The notes beneath the pieces were generated by a model, which did no database searches, had not been told where the DNA came from, and saw only the letters and a list, made by a program, of their open reading frames with translations. A DNA stretch of 32,849 nt from Fibrobacteraceae bacterium. Lineage in GTDB: Bacteria; Fibrobacterota; Fibrobacteria; Fibrobacterales; Fibrobacteraceae. This document shows positions 22,974 to 31,446 of this stretch, one piece after another (the stretch's first letter is position 1; each line of letters opens with the position of its first letter). Location of the stretch: NCBI GenBank assembly GCA_021443045.1, contig JABUUT010000008.1, positions 27,767-60,615 on the forward strand, in the 5' to 3' direction. The position numbers and the translations under genes were made by a program.

Positions 22974-23741
22974 TTAGGGCCGAATTAAAGAGCCTGTCCA
23001 ATGTTCGTTAAAGAAGTCCCGGAACAGTGTTTCGGGGCCTTTTTTCAACTCCTCAACAACTTGTTCCATGGGGCGAGCACTGCGATACAGCATGCGGTAA
23101 GCCCGGCAAAGAGCATTGATGCGTTCTTCGGAAAATTCTTCAGGGTGGAGCTTAAGGGCGTGAAGGTTCAAGGCCCCCCAGCGTAAGGGGTTTCCAAAGG
23201 CTTTGCTGGCTGGGGGCACGTCCCGGTCCACTTTGAGGGTGCCCCCCACAAAAGCGTATGCCCCTACCCTATTTTTTTGCTGTATAGCCGTTGTGCCACC
23301 TATGGTGGCGTAGGTTCCTATAAAAACATGGCCTCCCAACTGGCAGCCATTGGCAATAACCACATGGTCTTCAATTTGGCAGTCGTGCCCCACATGGGCG
23401 TACGCCATTAAAAGAACATGGTTGCCCACCCCGGTCACACCGCCCCCCTGAACAGTTCCTCGGTTCAAGGTGCAGTATTCCCGAATGGTGCAATTTTCAC
23501 CTACCTGGAGTTTGGTGGGTTCTCCAGCGTACTTTAAATCTTGGGGAGGGCCACCCAAAATGGCACCGTCGTATACTTTTGTGTTTTTGCCTACAAAAAC
23601 CCCAGAATACACATGTACTCGAGACTCCAAAACCACGTTTTCTCCAATTTCTGCATTTTCATCTACAATGCACCAAGGCCCTATGGTTGCCGAAGGGTGG
23701 ATTATGGCAGAAGAGTGGATTAAGGCAGTGGGATGAATCAT
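22974..23741 (-). CDS. lpxA: Acyl-[ACP]-UDP-N-acetylglucosamine O-acyltransferase
   Basis: LpxA adds the first 3-hydroxyacyl chain to UDP-GlcNAc, the entry step of lipid A synthesis. The ATG at 23741, after AGGTG, gives 255 residues, close to the usual 262; the frame goes on to 23861 but that stretch is not family-like. The left-handed beta-helix of hexapeptide repeats spans about 1-185, with the catalytic-histidine segment AYAHVGHDC (His119 corresponds to E. coli His125). The GGTLKVDRDVPP segment and the helical C-terminal domain with the RAYRMLYRSAR motif follow. It lies alone, without lpxD, fabZ or lpxB, convergent with the GH5 gene and divergent from the GT2 gene. Its presence shows that the organism has an LPS outer membrane. 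Confidence 0.95.
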   Translation of the reverse strand: MIHPTALIHSSAIIHPSATIGPWCIVDENAEIGENVVLESRVHVYSGVFVGKNTKVYDGAILGGPPQDLKYAGEPTKLQVGENCTIREYCTLNRGTVQGGGVTGVGNHVLLMAYAHVGHDCQIEDHVVIANGCQLGGHVFIGTYATIGGTTAIQQKNRVGAYAFVGGTLKVDRDVPPASKAFGNPLRWGALNLHALKLHPEEFSEERINALCRAYRMLYRSARPMEQVVEELKKGPETLFRDFFNEHWTGSLIRP

Positions 23742-23826
23742 AACCGGGCACCTAGAAAATGTTTTTATCAAGTGATTGGCATCCTTGAGACAACAAGTAT
23801 AGCAAAAAAATGTAAATTTGCGCATT

Positions 23827-24930
23827 ATGAGCGGATATATCATTGCAGGACTCACTTCCATTTATGTGTTGTTGTTCCTGTTTTTTATAGTGGGACTGGC
23901 CAAGACTCGGCGCTATAAGGGTGTAAAAGCCACCCCCAGCGTGTCCGTGGTGGTTCCCATGCGCAACGAAGAACAGTATGCGCTGCGTACCTTGCAGGCT
24001 TTAGCCGCTCAAGACTATGTGGGAGAATGGGAAGTTATTTGCGTAGACGACCGCTCCACCGACAGCACCAAAGAAATTCTGGAAAAGTTTGCGGCGGAGC
24101 ACCCCCGTTTTAGAGTGCTTTCTTTAGCCCAAAATTTGCCCACCATTGCTAGCCCCAAAAAAAGGGCTTTGGAAAGCGCCTTTAAAATTGCTAAAAATGA
24201 AGTTCTCCTAACCATTGATGCCGACTGCATTCCTAAAAAAAGCTGGATTACAGCCATGGCCGGGCGTTTTGTGGGAAACATCAGCATTGTGCAGGGCCCC
24301 AAACAGAACAACGGCAGCCGTAGCATGGCCCACCTTTTTCAAAAGCTGGAAACCCTGGGATACACAGCCATGGAGGCTGCCGGGTTCAGCCTTGGCAACC
24401 CACTGGTTGCCAGTGCCGCCTGCCTGGCCTACAAAAAGGAACTCTTCTTTAAGGCAGGCGGGTTTGGGGACCTGGTAAATTTGAGCAGCGGCGACGACGA
24501 CATGCTGATTCACAAGATGATGAAAATTCCTAACGTAGACGTGTGCTACAACCTGGATAAAGACGCCGTTATTGAAACGGAGCCTGTAAATTCCTGGAAG
24601 GCCCTTTTTAACCAGCGGGCCCGCTGGAGCAGTAACGGGACCAACTACGAAAGTAAAGCCTATGTGCTGCTGTTAACCCTCATCTACACCTTTTATGTTT
24701 GGATGTTCATTAGCCCATGGCTTGTGGCATTTTTAGAAATTCCCTGGCAGTGGTGCGTTTTTTCTATTTTGTCCAAAGTGGCTGTAGATTTTACATTCCT
24801 TAGTATGGCAGCCTATAAGCTCCACACCAAACGCCGCATGCTGGCATTTATCCCCACAGAACTCATTCAGATTCCTATGATTGTATTTGCCGTACCAGCA
24901 GGCATTACCGGCCTTTTCCGCTGGAAATAG
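23827..24930 (+). CDS. Membrane-bound GT2 family glycosyltransferase
   Basis: The ATG at 23827 gives 367 residues; the next-upstream start at 23818 is TTG. An N-terminal membrane segment (3-25) is followed by a GT-A domain. Its processive-type motifs are DDRSTD (Asp74/75), IDADC (Asp131/133), GDDDM (223-225) and QRARW (263-267), and the chain ends with three membrane helices (280-365). This suits synthesis or elongation of a cell-surface glycan at the inner membrane, comparable in layout to poly-N-acetylglucosamine or glycolipid synthases. It lies 85 nt from lpxA, divergent, which may hint at an envelope role. Its last 26 nt overlap the end of the CCA gene on the other strand. The product is not known. 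Confidence 0.85.
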   Translation: MSGYIIAGLTSIYVLLFLFFIVGLAKTRRYKGVKATPSVSVVVPMRNEEQYALRTLQALAAQDYVGEWEVICVDDRSTDSTKEILEKFAAEHPRFRVLSLAQNLPTIASPKKRALESAFKIAKNEVLLTIDADCIPKKSWITAMAGRFVGNISIVQGPKQNNGSRSMAHLFQKLETLGYTAMEAAGFSLGNPLVASAACLAYKKELFFKAGGFGDLVNLSSGDDDMLIHKMMKIPNVDVCYNLDKDAVIETEPVNSWKALFNQRARWSSNGTNYESKAYVLLLTLIYTFYVWMFISPWLVAFLEIPWQWCVFSILSKVAVDFTFLSMAAYKLHTKRRMLAFIPTELIQIPMIVFAVPAGITGLFRWK

Positions 24931-26200
24931 CATTTTGGGCCCAGGCCAAGGCCTCCTCGGCAGAACAAATTTTACCATCCAGCTGCAATTCAAAATTTTC
25001 CTTAATGAGCTGGCCAAATTCCTTGCCCGGTTTTAACCCCAGATCCATCAGCATTTTTCCCGTTAAATAGGACTCTGGGCTCTTGAGGTAAACTCCTAGG
25101 CGGCATGCCGAAACTTTAAAAGCATCGGCATCATCCTTATGCCAGAACGTTGAAAGAAGAAGGTGTAAAAGCTGTAGCCCACCCAGGAACTTTTCGGAGC
25201 GCACGCCTAAACGGCGCATTTCCGCGTCAGAAGGCACCACAGAAAACGTTAAGGATTCCAAGCAAGAAAGAAGTTCAGGAACCCCGCGAAGCACCTTGAT
25301 TTCATTGGTAATGCGGTTTAAAAAAACAAGGGCTTTTTTGGGGCATCCCATCAACAGGGAGGCAAAAGCCAAAATCTGCTTTTGGTCATCATTCAATTCT
25401 GTGGAGCCCGAAACAACCTCATTTACTTTATCTAGCAACTGGCCCAGCTTTTCCCAAGACTCTTCCATCGGCCCAACTTCTGGAAAATATTCATCCAGCC
25501 CCATCTGCAAAAAAGCCTTGAGCCCCATAGAAGGCTTGCCCGGTTTTAAAAGCCACTTCTTAAATTCTTCCAGCAAACGCTCCGACGACAAATCTTCCAG
25601 CGACAACTGCCGGCAAACCCCAGCCGTATCCTGATGCAAAGTCAAATGAAAACGGCTGGCAAACTGGACCCCCCGAAGAATGCGCAGTGAATCTTCGCCA
25701 AAGGCTTCCCCCACATGCCGAAGGGTGCGACTTTTTAAATCGTCTATGCCCCCATAGGGGTCACAGAGGGTTAACTCCGGCAATTCCATACCCATGGCGT
25801 TAATGGTAAAATCACGGCGATAGGCCGCTTGTTTAAACGAAAGTTTGGCATCGGTCTTTACCACAAAACCCCGATGGCCGTATCCCACCTTGCTTTCGGT
25901 ACGGGGGAAAGAAAAATCCAAATCTTCTCCATGCATGGCCAAATGAATAACGCCAAAAGCCTTGCCTACCAAATTGGGGCGGCCGTAATTTTTTAGAATG
26001 GATAAAAGTTGGTCCTGTTCCAAGTCATACACTTCCACATCGTAGTCCCGACAATTTTTCCCAAGAAGAGCATCACGAACCCACCCTCCTACCAAAAAAG
26101 CACGGCCCCCAGCAGACCGGATATCCTCGGCAATAAGAAGGAGCCGCTTGGGCAGTTCTGGAGTAAACTGTTTTCCATCCAAGGTGGTTACAAAGTTCAT
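24905..26200 (-). CDS. cca: CCA-adding type tRNA nucleotidyltransferase
   Basis: This 431-residue class II nucleotidyltransferase likely builds or repairs the CCA end of tRNAs. The head domain has FLVGGWVRD (36-43), RDYDVEV with the catalytic Asp52/Asp54, DFSFPRTE (95-102) and the RRDFTINAM motif (128-136). The RILRGVQFASR segment of the neck follows. The C-terminal half is helical and has no visible HD phosphohydrolase motif. Poly(A) polymerase or an A-adding enzyme of the same family cannot be excluded. It follows the small lipoprotein by 43 nt with no terminator in between, so it may be the last gene of a sigma factor-propeller-lipoprotein unit. The 3' end overlaps the GT2 gene convergently by 26 nt. 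Confidence 0.8.
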   Translation of the reverse strand: MNFVTTLDGKQFTPELPKRLLLIAEDIRSAGGRAFLVGGWVRDALLGKNCRDYDVEVYDLEQDQLLSILKNYGRPNLVGKAFGVIHLAMHGEDLDFSFPRTESKVGYGHRGFVVKTDAKLSFKQAAYRRDFTINAMGMELPELTLCDPYGGIDDLKSRTLRHVGEAFGEDSLRILRGVQFASRFHLTLHQDTAGVCRQLSLEDLSSERLLEEFKKWLLKPGKPSMGLKAFLQMGLDEYFPEVGPMEESWEKLGQLLDKVNEVVSGSTELNDDQKQILAFASLLMGCPKKALVFLNRITNEIKVLRGVPELLSCLESLTFSVVPSDAEMRRLGVRSEKFLGGLQLLHLLLSTFWHKDDADAFKVSACRLGVYLKSPESYLTGKMLMDLGLKPGKEFGQLIKENFELQLDGKICSAEEALAWAQNAISSGKGR

Positions 26201-26243
26201 TCTAAAATAACCCGTCTATTAGCGTATTAAAACCTACTGAAGC

Positions 26244-26678
26244 CTACTGAAAATTTTCTACTGAGGCAGAAGAAGTATCCATAACAGATGTATCTGCAAC
26301 GGACGTATCTGCAACAGAAGGCTCCACCGTCTGGTAACGATCATACACCGAAACCGTTTTTTGTTCGGAAGAATCTTGCATCAAAGTTTGCACCGAAACA
26401 GCTTGCGTATCCTTTTTGGTGGTATCAGCCTTAAAGCGATCGTAAATACTCTGCCTGGTGGCGGCCTCGCTCTGCGCCTTTCGTTCTTCGTCAGCACGGC
26501 ACTGCCTCAGTTCCTCTTCCATAAAGGCCCGCTGGTCTGGTGAATACCCCATGGAATTTAACCGATACTCAATTTCTTCGCAAACCACCCCTTGCCGGTG
26601 TGAAGCACAAGACGTTATAGCAGCCACCGCAAAAAAAAGAGTGGTACTTAGAATAAAACATTTTATCGCAACATTCAT
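26244..26678 (-). CDS. Small lipoprotein with internal repeats
   Basis: This 144-residue protein has a signal peptide and lipobox I21-T-S-C24, a Cys/Glu-rich helical segment (VVCEEIEYRL, EEELRQCRADEERK) and a C-terminal part dominated by Asp, Ser, Thr and Val. The motif SIYDRF / SVYDRY occurs twice (about 77 and 110), and the tail repeats VADTS-VADTS-VMDTS near residues 121-136. I do not recognise a family. The gene starts 16 nt after the propeller gene, so they are co-transcribed. A periplasmic or outer-membrane accessory function for the propeller protein is inferred only from position. Confidence 0.7.
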   Translation of the reverse strand: MNVAIKCFILSTTLFFAVAAITSCASHRQGVVCEEIEYRLNSMGYSPDQRAFMEEELRQCRADEERKAQSEAATRQSIYDRFKADTTKKDTQAVSVQTLMQDSSEQKTVSVYDRYQTVEPSVADTSVADTSVMDTSSASVENFQ

Positions 26679-26694
26679 CTTTTACCCCAACCGT

Positions 26695-28914
26695 CTAATG
26701 CATTATTATAAGTTTTCCCTTTTTGGTTTTCCTACTATTGCGTATAACATAATAGTACACCCCAGGAGCCACATAAACGCCATTTTTATCTCGGCCGTCC
26801 CATTCGGCCATGCCCCCGTACACATTCTGGTCATATAAACTTTTTACCAAGGTGCCACCGCGGTTGTAAATGCTAATCACAGCATCTTCCGCAACCCCCT
26901 GGAAGGTAACCACATTGTGATAATTTATTCTAAATGGATTTGGATACACAAGCACATCAATTTTAGCCTGATCGGTCATAAAGTCCGAGGCATCCCGCAA
27001 ATCATTCCTCTGGTACAGAGAAATCCCGTTTTCATGGGCAAACCAAATCCGTCCCGTTTTAGAATCCACCGCCAAGTCAGACACTGCATTGCTAAGCAAG
27101 CCATCCTTCATAACATAATGTTTAGACACCAAAGAATCGTTGCTTACCCCTGTTTTTGACAACCGAAAAGCACCCTGGGTTGTGGTTCCCAGCCACACAT
27201 TGCTGTGGCCATCCACATCAATAGAAGTAAACTCGGCACTCAGCAGTCCCTTGGTTGAATAAGGCTGCATAACGGAATCCTGCCCTTCGGCCCAATACCC
27301 AAGGCCCGACACGGATGCCAGCCAAAGGGTGTTCGTCTTGTCGTCCATTGTCATGTCTACTATAGATGCACCATTTAAACCGGTGTAAGACCTCATGTCT
27401 TTTATAACCAGCCGGCCCCCATTTTTTCGAGGAGGCGACACCGTAAACACATCCAGCACCCCAAGAGAGCCCGCAGCCAAACCATCCCTGGCTCCAACAT
27501 AAATGTGCCAATCATCACTGCCATCAATAGGCCTTGCCAACAGTGGTCCCGTGGACTGCATGCTACCGACACCATTGGCACAGCTCAGTTCACCATCTTC
27601 AGATATGTAAGCCAAACCATATTTTTCAAAAGTCCCGAGAGCTACAAAAAATCCCTGCGAATCTGGAGCAACCGCAGTACCCGAAGATACGGTATAATGC
27701 GGCACAATCTGATCTAAACAAGTTTCTTCCGACGAGTTAATAGCCTTAATCACTTCAGGGCTCCAGTTTCTATAGATAAAAAATCCCATGCCCCAAACAT
27801 GGTAGATAAAGGTTCCATTGGGCAATGCCGAAAGCACCTTCATTCTGTTGGTGTAAGCCTCCGAATTATTCCCCACATTATCAATAACCGTCCATGGAGT
27901 GCCCCAAACAACACCATCACTGTAAGCCAATCTACCATCCGTAGACGCCACCATTACGCCACCCATTCTAGCAGAAGAAATTTCATAAATGCCTGTAAGC
28001 TGGTAGGGCTCATACTGCGTTAAATCATGTATCATGCCATCCTTGTACATGGCAACCGTATTGGCCCCCACCAGAAAAGTTTTGTCACCGTCACTTTCAA
28101 CCCATTGAATCTGGTTTTTGCCCTCTTTAAACAACAAGGGGTCATCCAAATTTTTTCCTTTCAGCACTACCAAGGAATCGTCTATAAAGAAAGAAGTCTC
28201 TTTTCCATTTTTGTCCGTATACCAGGTTCCATGTTTGGTAAAAGTCTTTAACCCATTTTTACCCCAACCCATAGAAAATACGGGGTCTCCGTAATACACC
28301 TGCGTCCAAGAGTCCGGGTCAATTAGGGAAACATCGTTTTCTATGTGTTTCCAATCCACATAACGGGAATACACATATTTTCCCATAGACACATACAAAG
28401 TGTCATTATGGATGGCCAAGGCATTAGGGCGAGAAACGGTTAAAGACTGATCCCCAATTCGGTCAATGGTGATAATGGAACTTTCCTTTGATAAGCTAAA
28501 AAAAGACAAGCTGCGCTCAAAGGCAAGAACAATCACAGAATCTTTTTCCACAACCTCGCCAGGAACCACCTTCATATTGCCACCAACATAGGAACGGTTC
28601 AAAATCCTCCATACCCCATTGGCTCCATTTAAATTTGCAATAAGGCCATACTGAGAAACAGCATACACGCCACCGTTCTCTGTTACCACCACCGCACTAA
28701 AATTGGAGGTTTCCAAGCCATTTGCAGCGGTATAGACTACATCCATATCGGGAGTGCGAAAACGCATTCCACCATCCGTGGCCATTACAACGCCGCCAGC
28801 ACATGCTTTTGCATCGTTAATCTGGAATGGAGCAGAAAAATTAGTCCACCCCTCTCCAGCGAAAGAAACATGGATTAAGGCAAAAAGAAAAAAGATTCCA
28901 TACAGTAATTTCAC
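26695..28914 (-). CDS. Secreted beta-propeller protein with a FlgD-like C-terminal tail
   Basis: This 739-residue protein starts with GTG at 28912-28914 (an overlapping ATG is followed directly by TGA) and has a signal peptide to about residue 19. Most of it is beta-propeller of the two-component-regulator-propeller kind; late blades read SAEFTSIDVDGHSNVWLGTT and AVDSKTGRIWFAHENGISLY. Residues 649-739 are a FlgD-like/type IX-like domain (VYPNPF, then YNRGGTLVK, WDGRDKNGVYVAPGVYYYVI). The layout resembles PorZ of the type IX secretion system, which has propellers and a C-terminal domain, but could equally be an unrelated exported propeller protein. It is 23 nt after the sigma factor gene and 16 nt before a lipoprotein gene, so all three are probably one operon. 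No good ribosome-binding site is seen. Confidence 0.8.
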   Translation of the reverse strand: MKLLYGIFFLFALIHVSFAGEGWTNFSAPFQINDAKACAGGVVMATDGGMRFRTPDMDVVYTAANGLETSNFSAVVVTENGGVYAVSQYGLIANLNGANGVWRILNRSYVGGNMKVVPGEVVEKDSVIVLAFERSLSFFSLSKESSIITIDRIGDQSLTVSRPNALAIHNDTLYVSMGKYVYSRYVDWKHIENDVSLIDPDSWTQVYYGDPVFSMGWGKNGLKTFTKHGTWYTDKNGKETSFFIDDSLVVLKGKNLDDPLLFKEGKNQIQWVESDGDKTFLVGANTVAMYKDGMIHDLTQYEPYQLTGIYEISSARMGGVMVASTDGRLAYSDGVVWGTPWTVIDNVGNNSEAYTNRMKVLSALPNGTFIYHVWGMGFFIYRNWSPEVIKAINSSEETCLDQIVPHYTVSSGTAVAPDSQGFFVALGTFEKYGLAYISEDGELSCANGVGSMQSTGPLLARPIDGSDDWHIYVGARDGLAAGSLGVLDVFTVSPPRKNGGRLVIKDMRSYTGLNGASIVDMTMDDKTNTLWLASVSGLGYWAEGQDSVMQPYSTKGLLSAEFTSIDVDGHSNVWLGTTTQGAFRLSKTGVSNDSLVSKHYVMKDGLLSNAVSDLAVDSKTGRIWFAHENGISLYQRNDLRDASDFMTDQAKIDVLVYPNPFRINYHNVVTFQGVAEDAVISIYNRGGTLVKSLYDQNVYGGMAEWDGRDKNGVYVAPGVYYYVIRNSRKTKKGKLIIMH

Positions 28915-28937
28915 ATTGTAAAATTACGAAAATACAC

Positions 28938-29489
28938 CTAGGCAGAATATGCCATTTGTATTTTTTGTCTCATTTTTTCCACTGCCTTTCGCCTCTTTTT
29001 GGTAACAGCACTTTTAGAAATGCCTAAAATGCGGCCCACTTCATGTGTACTGGCACCCCCACAAAAACATAAATCCACAAGAAGGCGCTCAAAGGGGTCT
29101 AACACCGCCAGTGCGCGCACCACGTTGTTTTCCATGTTTTCTTCCTCACGGCTCTTGTGAAAGAAAACCGATTTTTCGTTGGGCGCCGCTTCGTAGAAAA
29201 CTCTTTCCGACTCCGACAAACAAGAAACCGGATTCATATGAAATTTTCCCCGCATATAATCGTAATGACAGTTGCGTATAACCACAGCCAACCATGCCAG
29301 TATGGAATCTGGAGAATTTACCCCACCCGCATTTTGACAAAATTTTAACGCAACCTCCTGAAAAAGGTCATCTGCCGAGTCTTCCCCTCCACACCTCATG
29401 GAACATAGTTTGTAAATTTTATCCGAATGTAACTTCCAAACGGACTCCACCCAGTTTGGAAGAGTTGAATGAACTTGCTTTTTGGACAT
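28938..29489 (-). CDS. ECF-type RNA polymerase sigma factor
   Basis: The ATG at 29489, after GGGATAGGAT, gives 183 residues. Region 2 is at about 10-85: DDLFQEVALKF, then SILAWLAVVIRNCHYDYMRG. Region 4 is at about 125-175, with LLVDLCFCGGASTHEVGRILGISKSAVTKKRRKAVEKM forming the helix-turn-helix. The linker is acidic and polar, as in many ECF sigma factors. Cys-Gly-Gly sites (CGGED, CFCGG) are present; redox sensing is only a speculation. No anti-sigma gene is visible next to it; the following genes encode the propeller protein and a lipoprotein. The spacer to dsbD on the other side is 54 nt, so both promoters lie in a very short region. Confidence 0.85.
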   Translation of the reverse strand: MSKKQVHSTLPNWVESVWKLHSDKIYKLCSMRCGGEDSADDLFQEVALKFCQNAGGVNSPDSILAWLAVVIRNCHYDYMRGKFHMNPVSCLSESERVFYEAAPNEKSVFFHKSREEENMENNVVRALAVLDPFERLLVDLCFCGGASTHEVGRILGISKSAVTKKRRKAVEKMRQKIQMAYSA

Positions 29490-29543
29490 TATCCTATCCC
29501 CAAAAAGCAAAAACAAAACTTGAACTACAGATGAGTAAAAAAT

Positions 29544-31382
29544 ATGAATTCTATGAATAAAACAAAGGCTAATAAAAATTTAGCCAACATTTGTTGGCAA
29601 TGGGCACTCATCCTGACATGCTTGGCGCTACTAGCCTCAGGCGCTCACGCCCAGGAATTCAATATGAACAATATGCCGCCTCCCCACATTAGCATTGGCT
29701 ACGACAACGGCAGCATTCAAAAAAACACCCTCACAGTAACCATCGTTATTCCCGACAATTGGCATGTTAATTCCAACATACCTGTAGATGAATTTTTAAA
29801 GCCATCCAAAATTGAGGTGGGTGCTCGGGGAATTCAGTTTGCAGACCCAGTTTGGCCAGAACCTTTAGAAGAATATGTCGAAATTCTAGACTTAAAAAAT
29901 AAAGTTTTCAAGGGAATGTTCCAAATTAAAATCCCGGTATCCTCCGTAGAAGATGGCTACGACTCCACCACCACCAATGTCACCTTCCACTACCAGGCCT
30001 GCGACAACTCCATCTGCCTAGCACCAAGCCAGGTGAGTGCAAAAATTGACGGAAGCAGTTCCGCCTTAAAAAAAAACGATAATGAACAGCAGCAAAATCA
30101 ATCTTCCATAGCCGCCACCACCGAAAATCAAGATTCCGTCAACATTTTCCTTCTTCTGTTTTTTGCCTTTGTTGGAGGCATTATCCTAAACTTAATGCCC
30201 TGTGTGCTGCCAGTACTTTCACTTAAACTATTCAGCCTCATCAAGCAGGCCGGCGAAAACCGTGCAAAGCTTTTGGCTCTGGGGCTTGGGACCTCCATAG
30301 GCATTTTGGTTAGCTTCTGGGTTTTGGCCGCCATCATTACCATTGTGCGAATGGGCGGAGGAAACGCCGGTTGGGGAATGCAATTCCAAAGTGCAGGCTT
30401 TATCGCCTTTATGGTTGTAATTCTCACCGCCTTTGCCATGAGTTTCTTTGGCCTCTTTGAAATTTGGCTTCCAGGTAGTGCCGTTACCAAAATGGACAGT
30501 GCCAGCCACAAGCAGGGATTACCCGGCGCCTTTTTCACAGGAGCACTTCTTGTTCTGTTAAGTACTCCCTGTTCGGCCCCATTCTTGGGATCGGCCATGG
30601 GCTTTGCCTTTACCGCCAGCACCCCCGTTCTATTCCTGTTCTTTACCGCTGCCGCCCTAGGGCTTGCCCTGCCCTACATTCTAATCAGCGCCCTCCCAGG
30701 CTTGCTAAAACTCCTGCCAAAACCCGGATCCTGGATGGTGGTTCTTCAAAAAATCATGGGCATCCTTTTGCTTGGCACTGTAGCTTGGCTATTGTGGATT
30801 GTAAGCGAACAGGCCGGAATAGCAGGTCTAATGCTCTTTGCCCTTTTAGCCATCGTGGCCGCCGCACTTTCAATTGCCACTGGAAAAATTGCACCACCCT
30901 ACAAACCCTTTAGTTTTGAAGTAGGCGCCCTTGCAGCGAGCCTTGCCATTGTGGTTACCCTTTGGTTTACATTTGTATCACCCCAGTACGAAGGCACCAT
31001 TACCCAAAAGCAAGCCCAAAGAGCCCAGCAACAAATGACCGAGGACGGATGGTATCGTTACACCCCACAGCTTGTGGAAGCCTTTGCCAAAGAAGGCCGC
31101 ACCTTGTTTATAGATGTTACTGCCGACTGGTGCATAACCTGCAAAGCCAACGAAGCCGCCGTTTTGAGCAGCCAAGAATTCCGCAACACCATGGACAGCC
31201 TTGGAGTTGCATTGGTAAAAGCCGATTGGACACGGGAAAGCCCTGAAGTAAACGCCCTCTTAAGGAGTATGGGTAAAAGTGGTGTGCCCGCCTACGCCAT
31301 TTACCCTCATGGAAACCCTAGCCAGCAAAAAATACTCCCCGAACTGCTAACCACAGGCAGCATTTTACAACTTCTACCATAA
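29544..31382 (+). CDS. dsbD: DsbD-type thiol:disulfide interchange protein
   Basis: DsbD moves electrons from cytoplasmic thioredoxin to periplasmic thiols through three domains. This 612-residue protein has a signal segment (about 17-36), an N-terminal alpha-like domain with Cys153 and Cys158 (YQACDNSIC), and a membrane domain with Cys220 (LMPCVLPVLSLKLF) and Cys343 (STPCSAPFLG). After about eight helices comes a C-terminal thioredoxin domain with DWCITCK (Cys530/Cys533) and the VPAY cis-Pro region. All six key cysteines are present. The start could also be the ATG at 29553; no clear ribosome-binding site. It is divergent from the sigma factor gene. A role in disulfide isomerisation of secreted enzymes, several of which here carry paired cysteines, or in cytochrome maturation is likely. 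Confidence 0.93.
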   Translation: MNSMNKTKANKNLANICWQWALILTCLALLASGAHAQEFNMNNMPPPHISIGYDNGSIQKNTLTVTIVIPDNWHVNSNIPVDEFLKPSKIEVGARGIQFADPVWPEPLEEYVEILDLKNKVFKGMFQIKIPVSSVEDGYDSTTTNVTFHYQACDNSICLAPSQVSAKIDGSSSALKKNDNEQQQNQSSIAATTENQDSVNIFLLLFFAFVGGIILNLMPCVLPVLSLKLFSLIKQAGENRAKLLALGLGTSIGILVSFWVLAAIITIVRMGGGNAGWGMQFQSAGFIAFMVVILTAFAMSFFGLFEIWLPGSAVTKMDSASHKQGLPGAFFTGALLVLLSTPCSAPFLGSAMGFAFTASTPVLFLFFTAAALGLALPYILISALPGLLKLLPKPGSWMVVLQKIMGILLLGTVAWLLWIVSEQAGIAGLMLFALLAIVAAALSIATGKIAPPYKPFSFEVGALAASLAIVVTLWFTFVSPQYEGTITQKQAQRAQQQMTEDGWYRYTPQLVEAFAKEGRTLFIDVTADWCITCKANEAAVLSSQEFRNTMDSLGVALVKADWTRESPEVNALLRSMGKSGVPAYAIYPHGNPSQQKILPELLTTGSILQLLP

Positions 31383-31405
31383 GTGGACCCTTTTGCAATA
31401 AAAAA

Positions 31406-31431
31406 ATATTTCCCTACCACTAGGGAAATAT
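31406..31431 (+). promoter_or_regulatory. Perfect palindrome upstream of the glycogen synthase gene
   Basis: Arms of 11 bp (31406-31416 and 31421-31431, core TTTCCCTA/TAGGGAAA) flank a CCAC loop, 15 nt before the ATG at 31447. There is no T-run on the plus side, so it is not a usual terminator for dsbD. On the minus side a T-run follows (31400-31406), but no minus-strand gene ends there. A repressor operator or a leader hairpin for the next gene are the simplest readings. Confidence 0.6.
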
Positions 31432-31446
31432 GCTATCTTATTGAGC

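Noticed and set aside
22974..23861. A 40-residue N-terminal extension of LpxA
   Set aside because: The family starts at the IHPTA segment; the ATG at 23741 has a ribosome-binding site and the extension would overlap the start of the divergent GT2 gene.
31406..31431. The palindrome as a terminator of dsbD
   Set aside because: No T-run follows on the plus strand; the T-run is on the minus side, where no gene ends.
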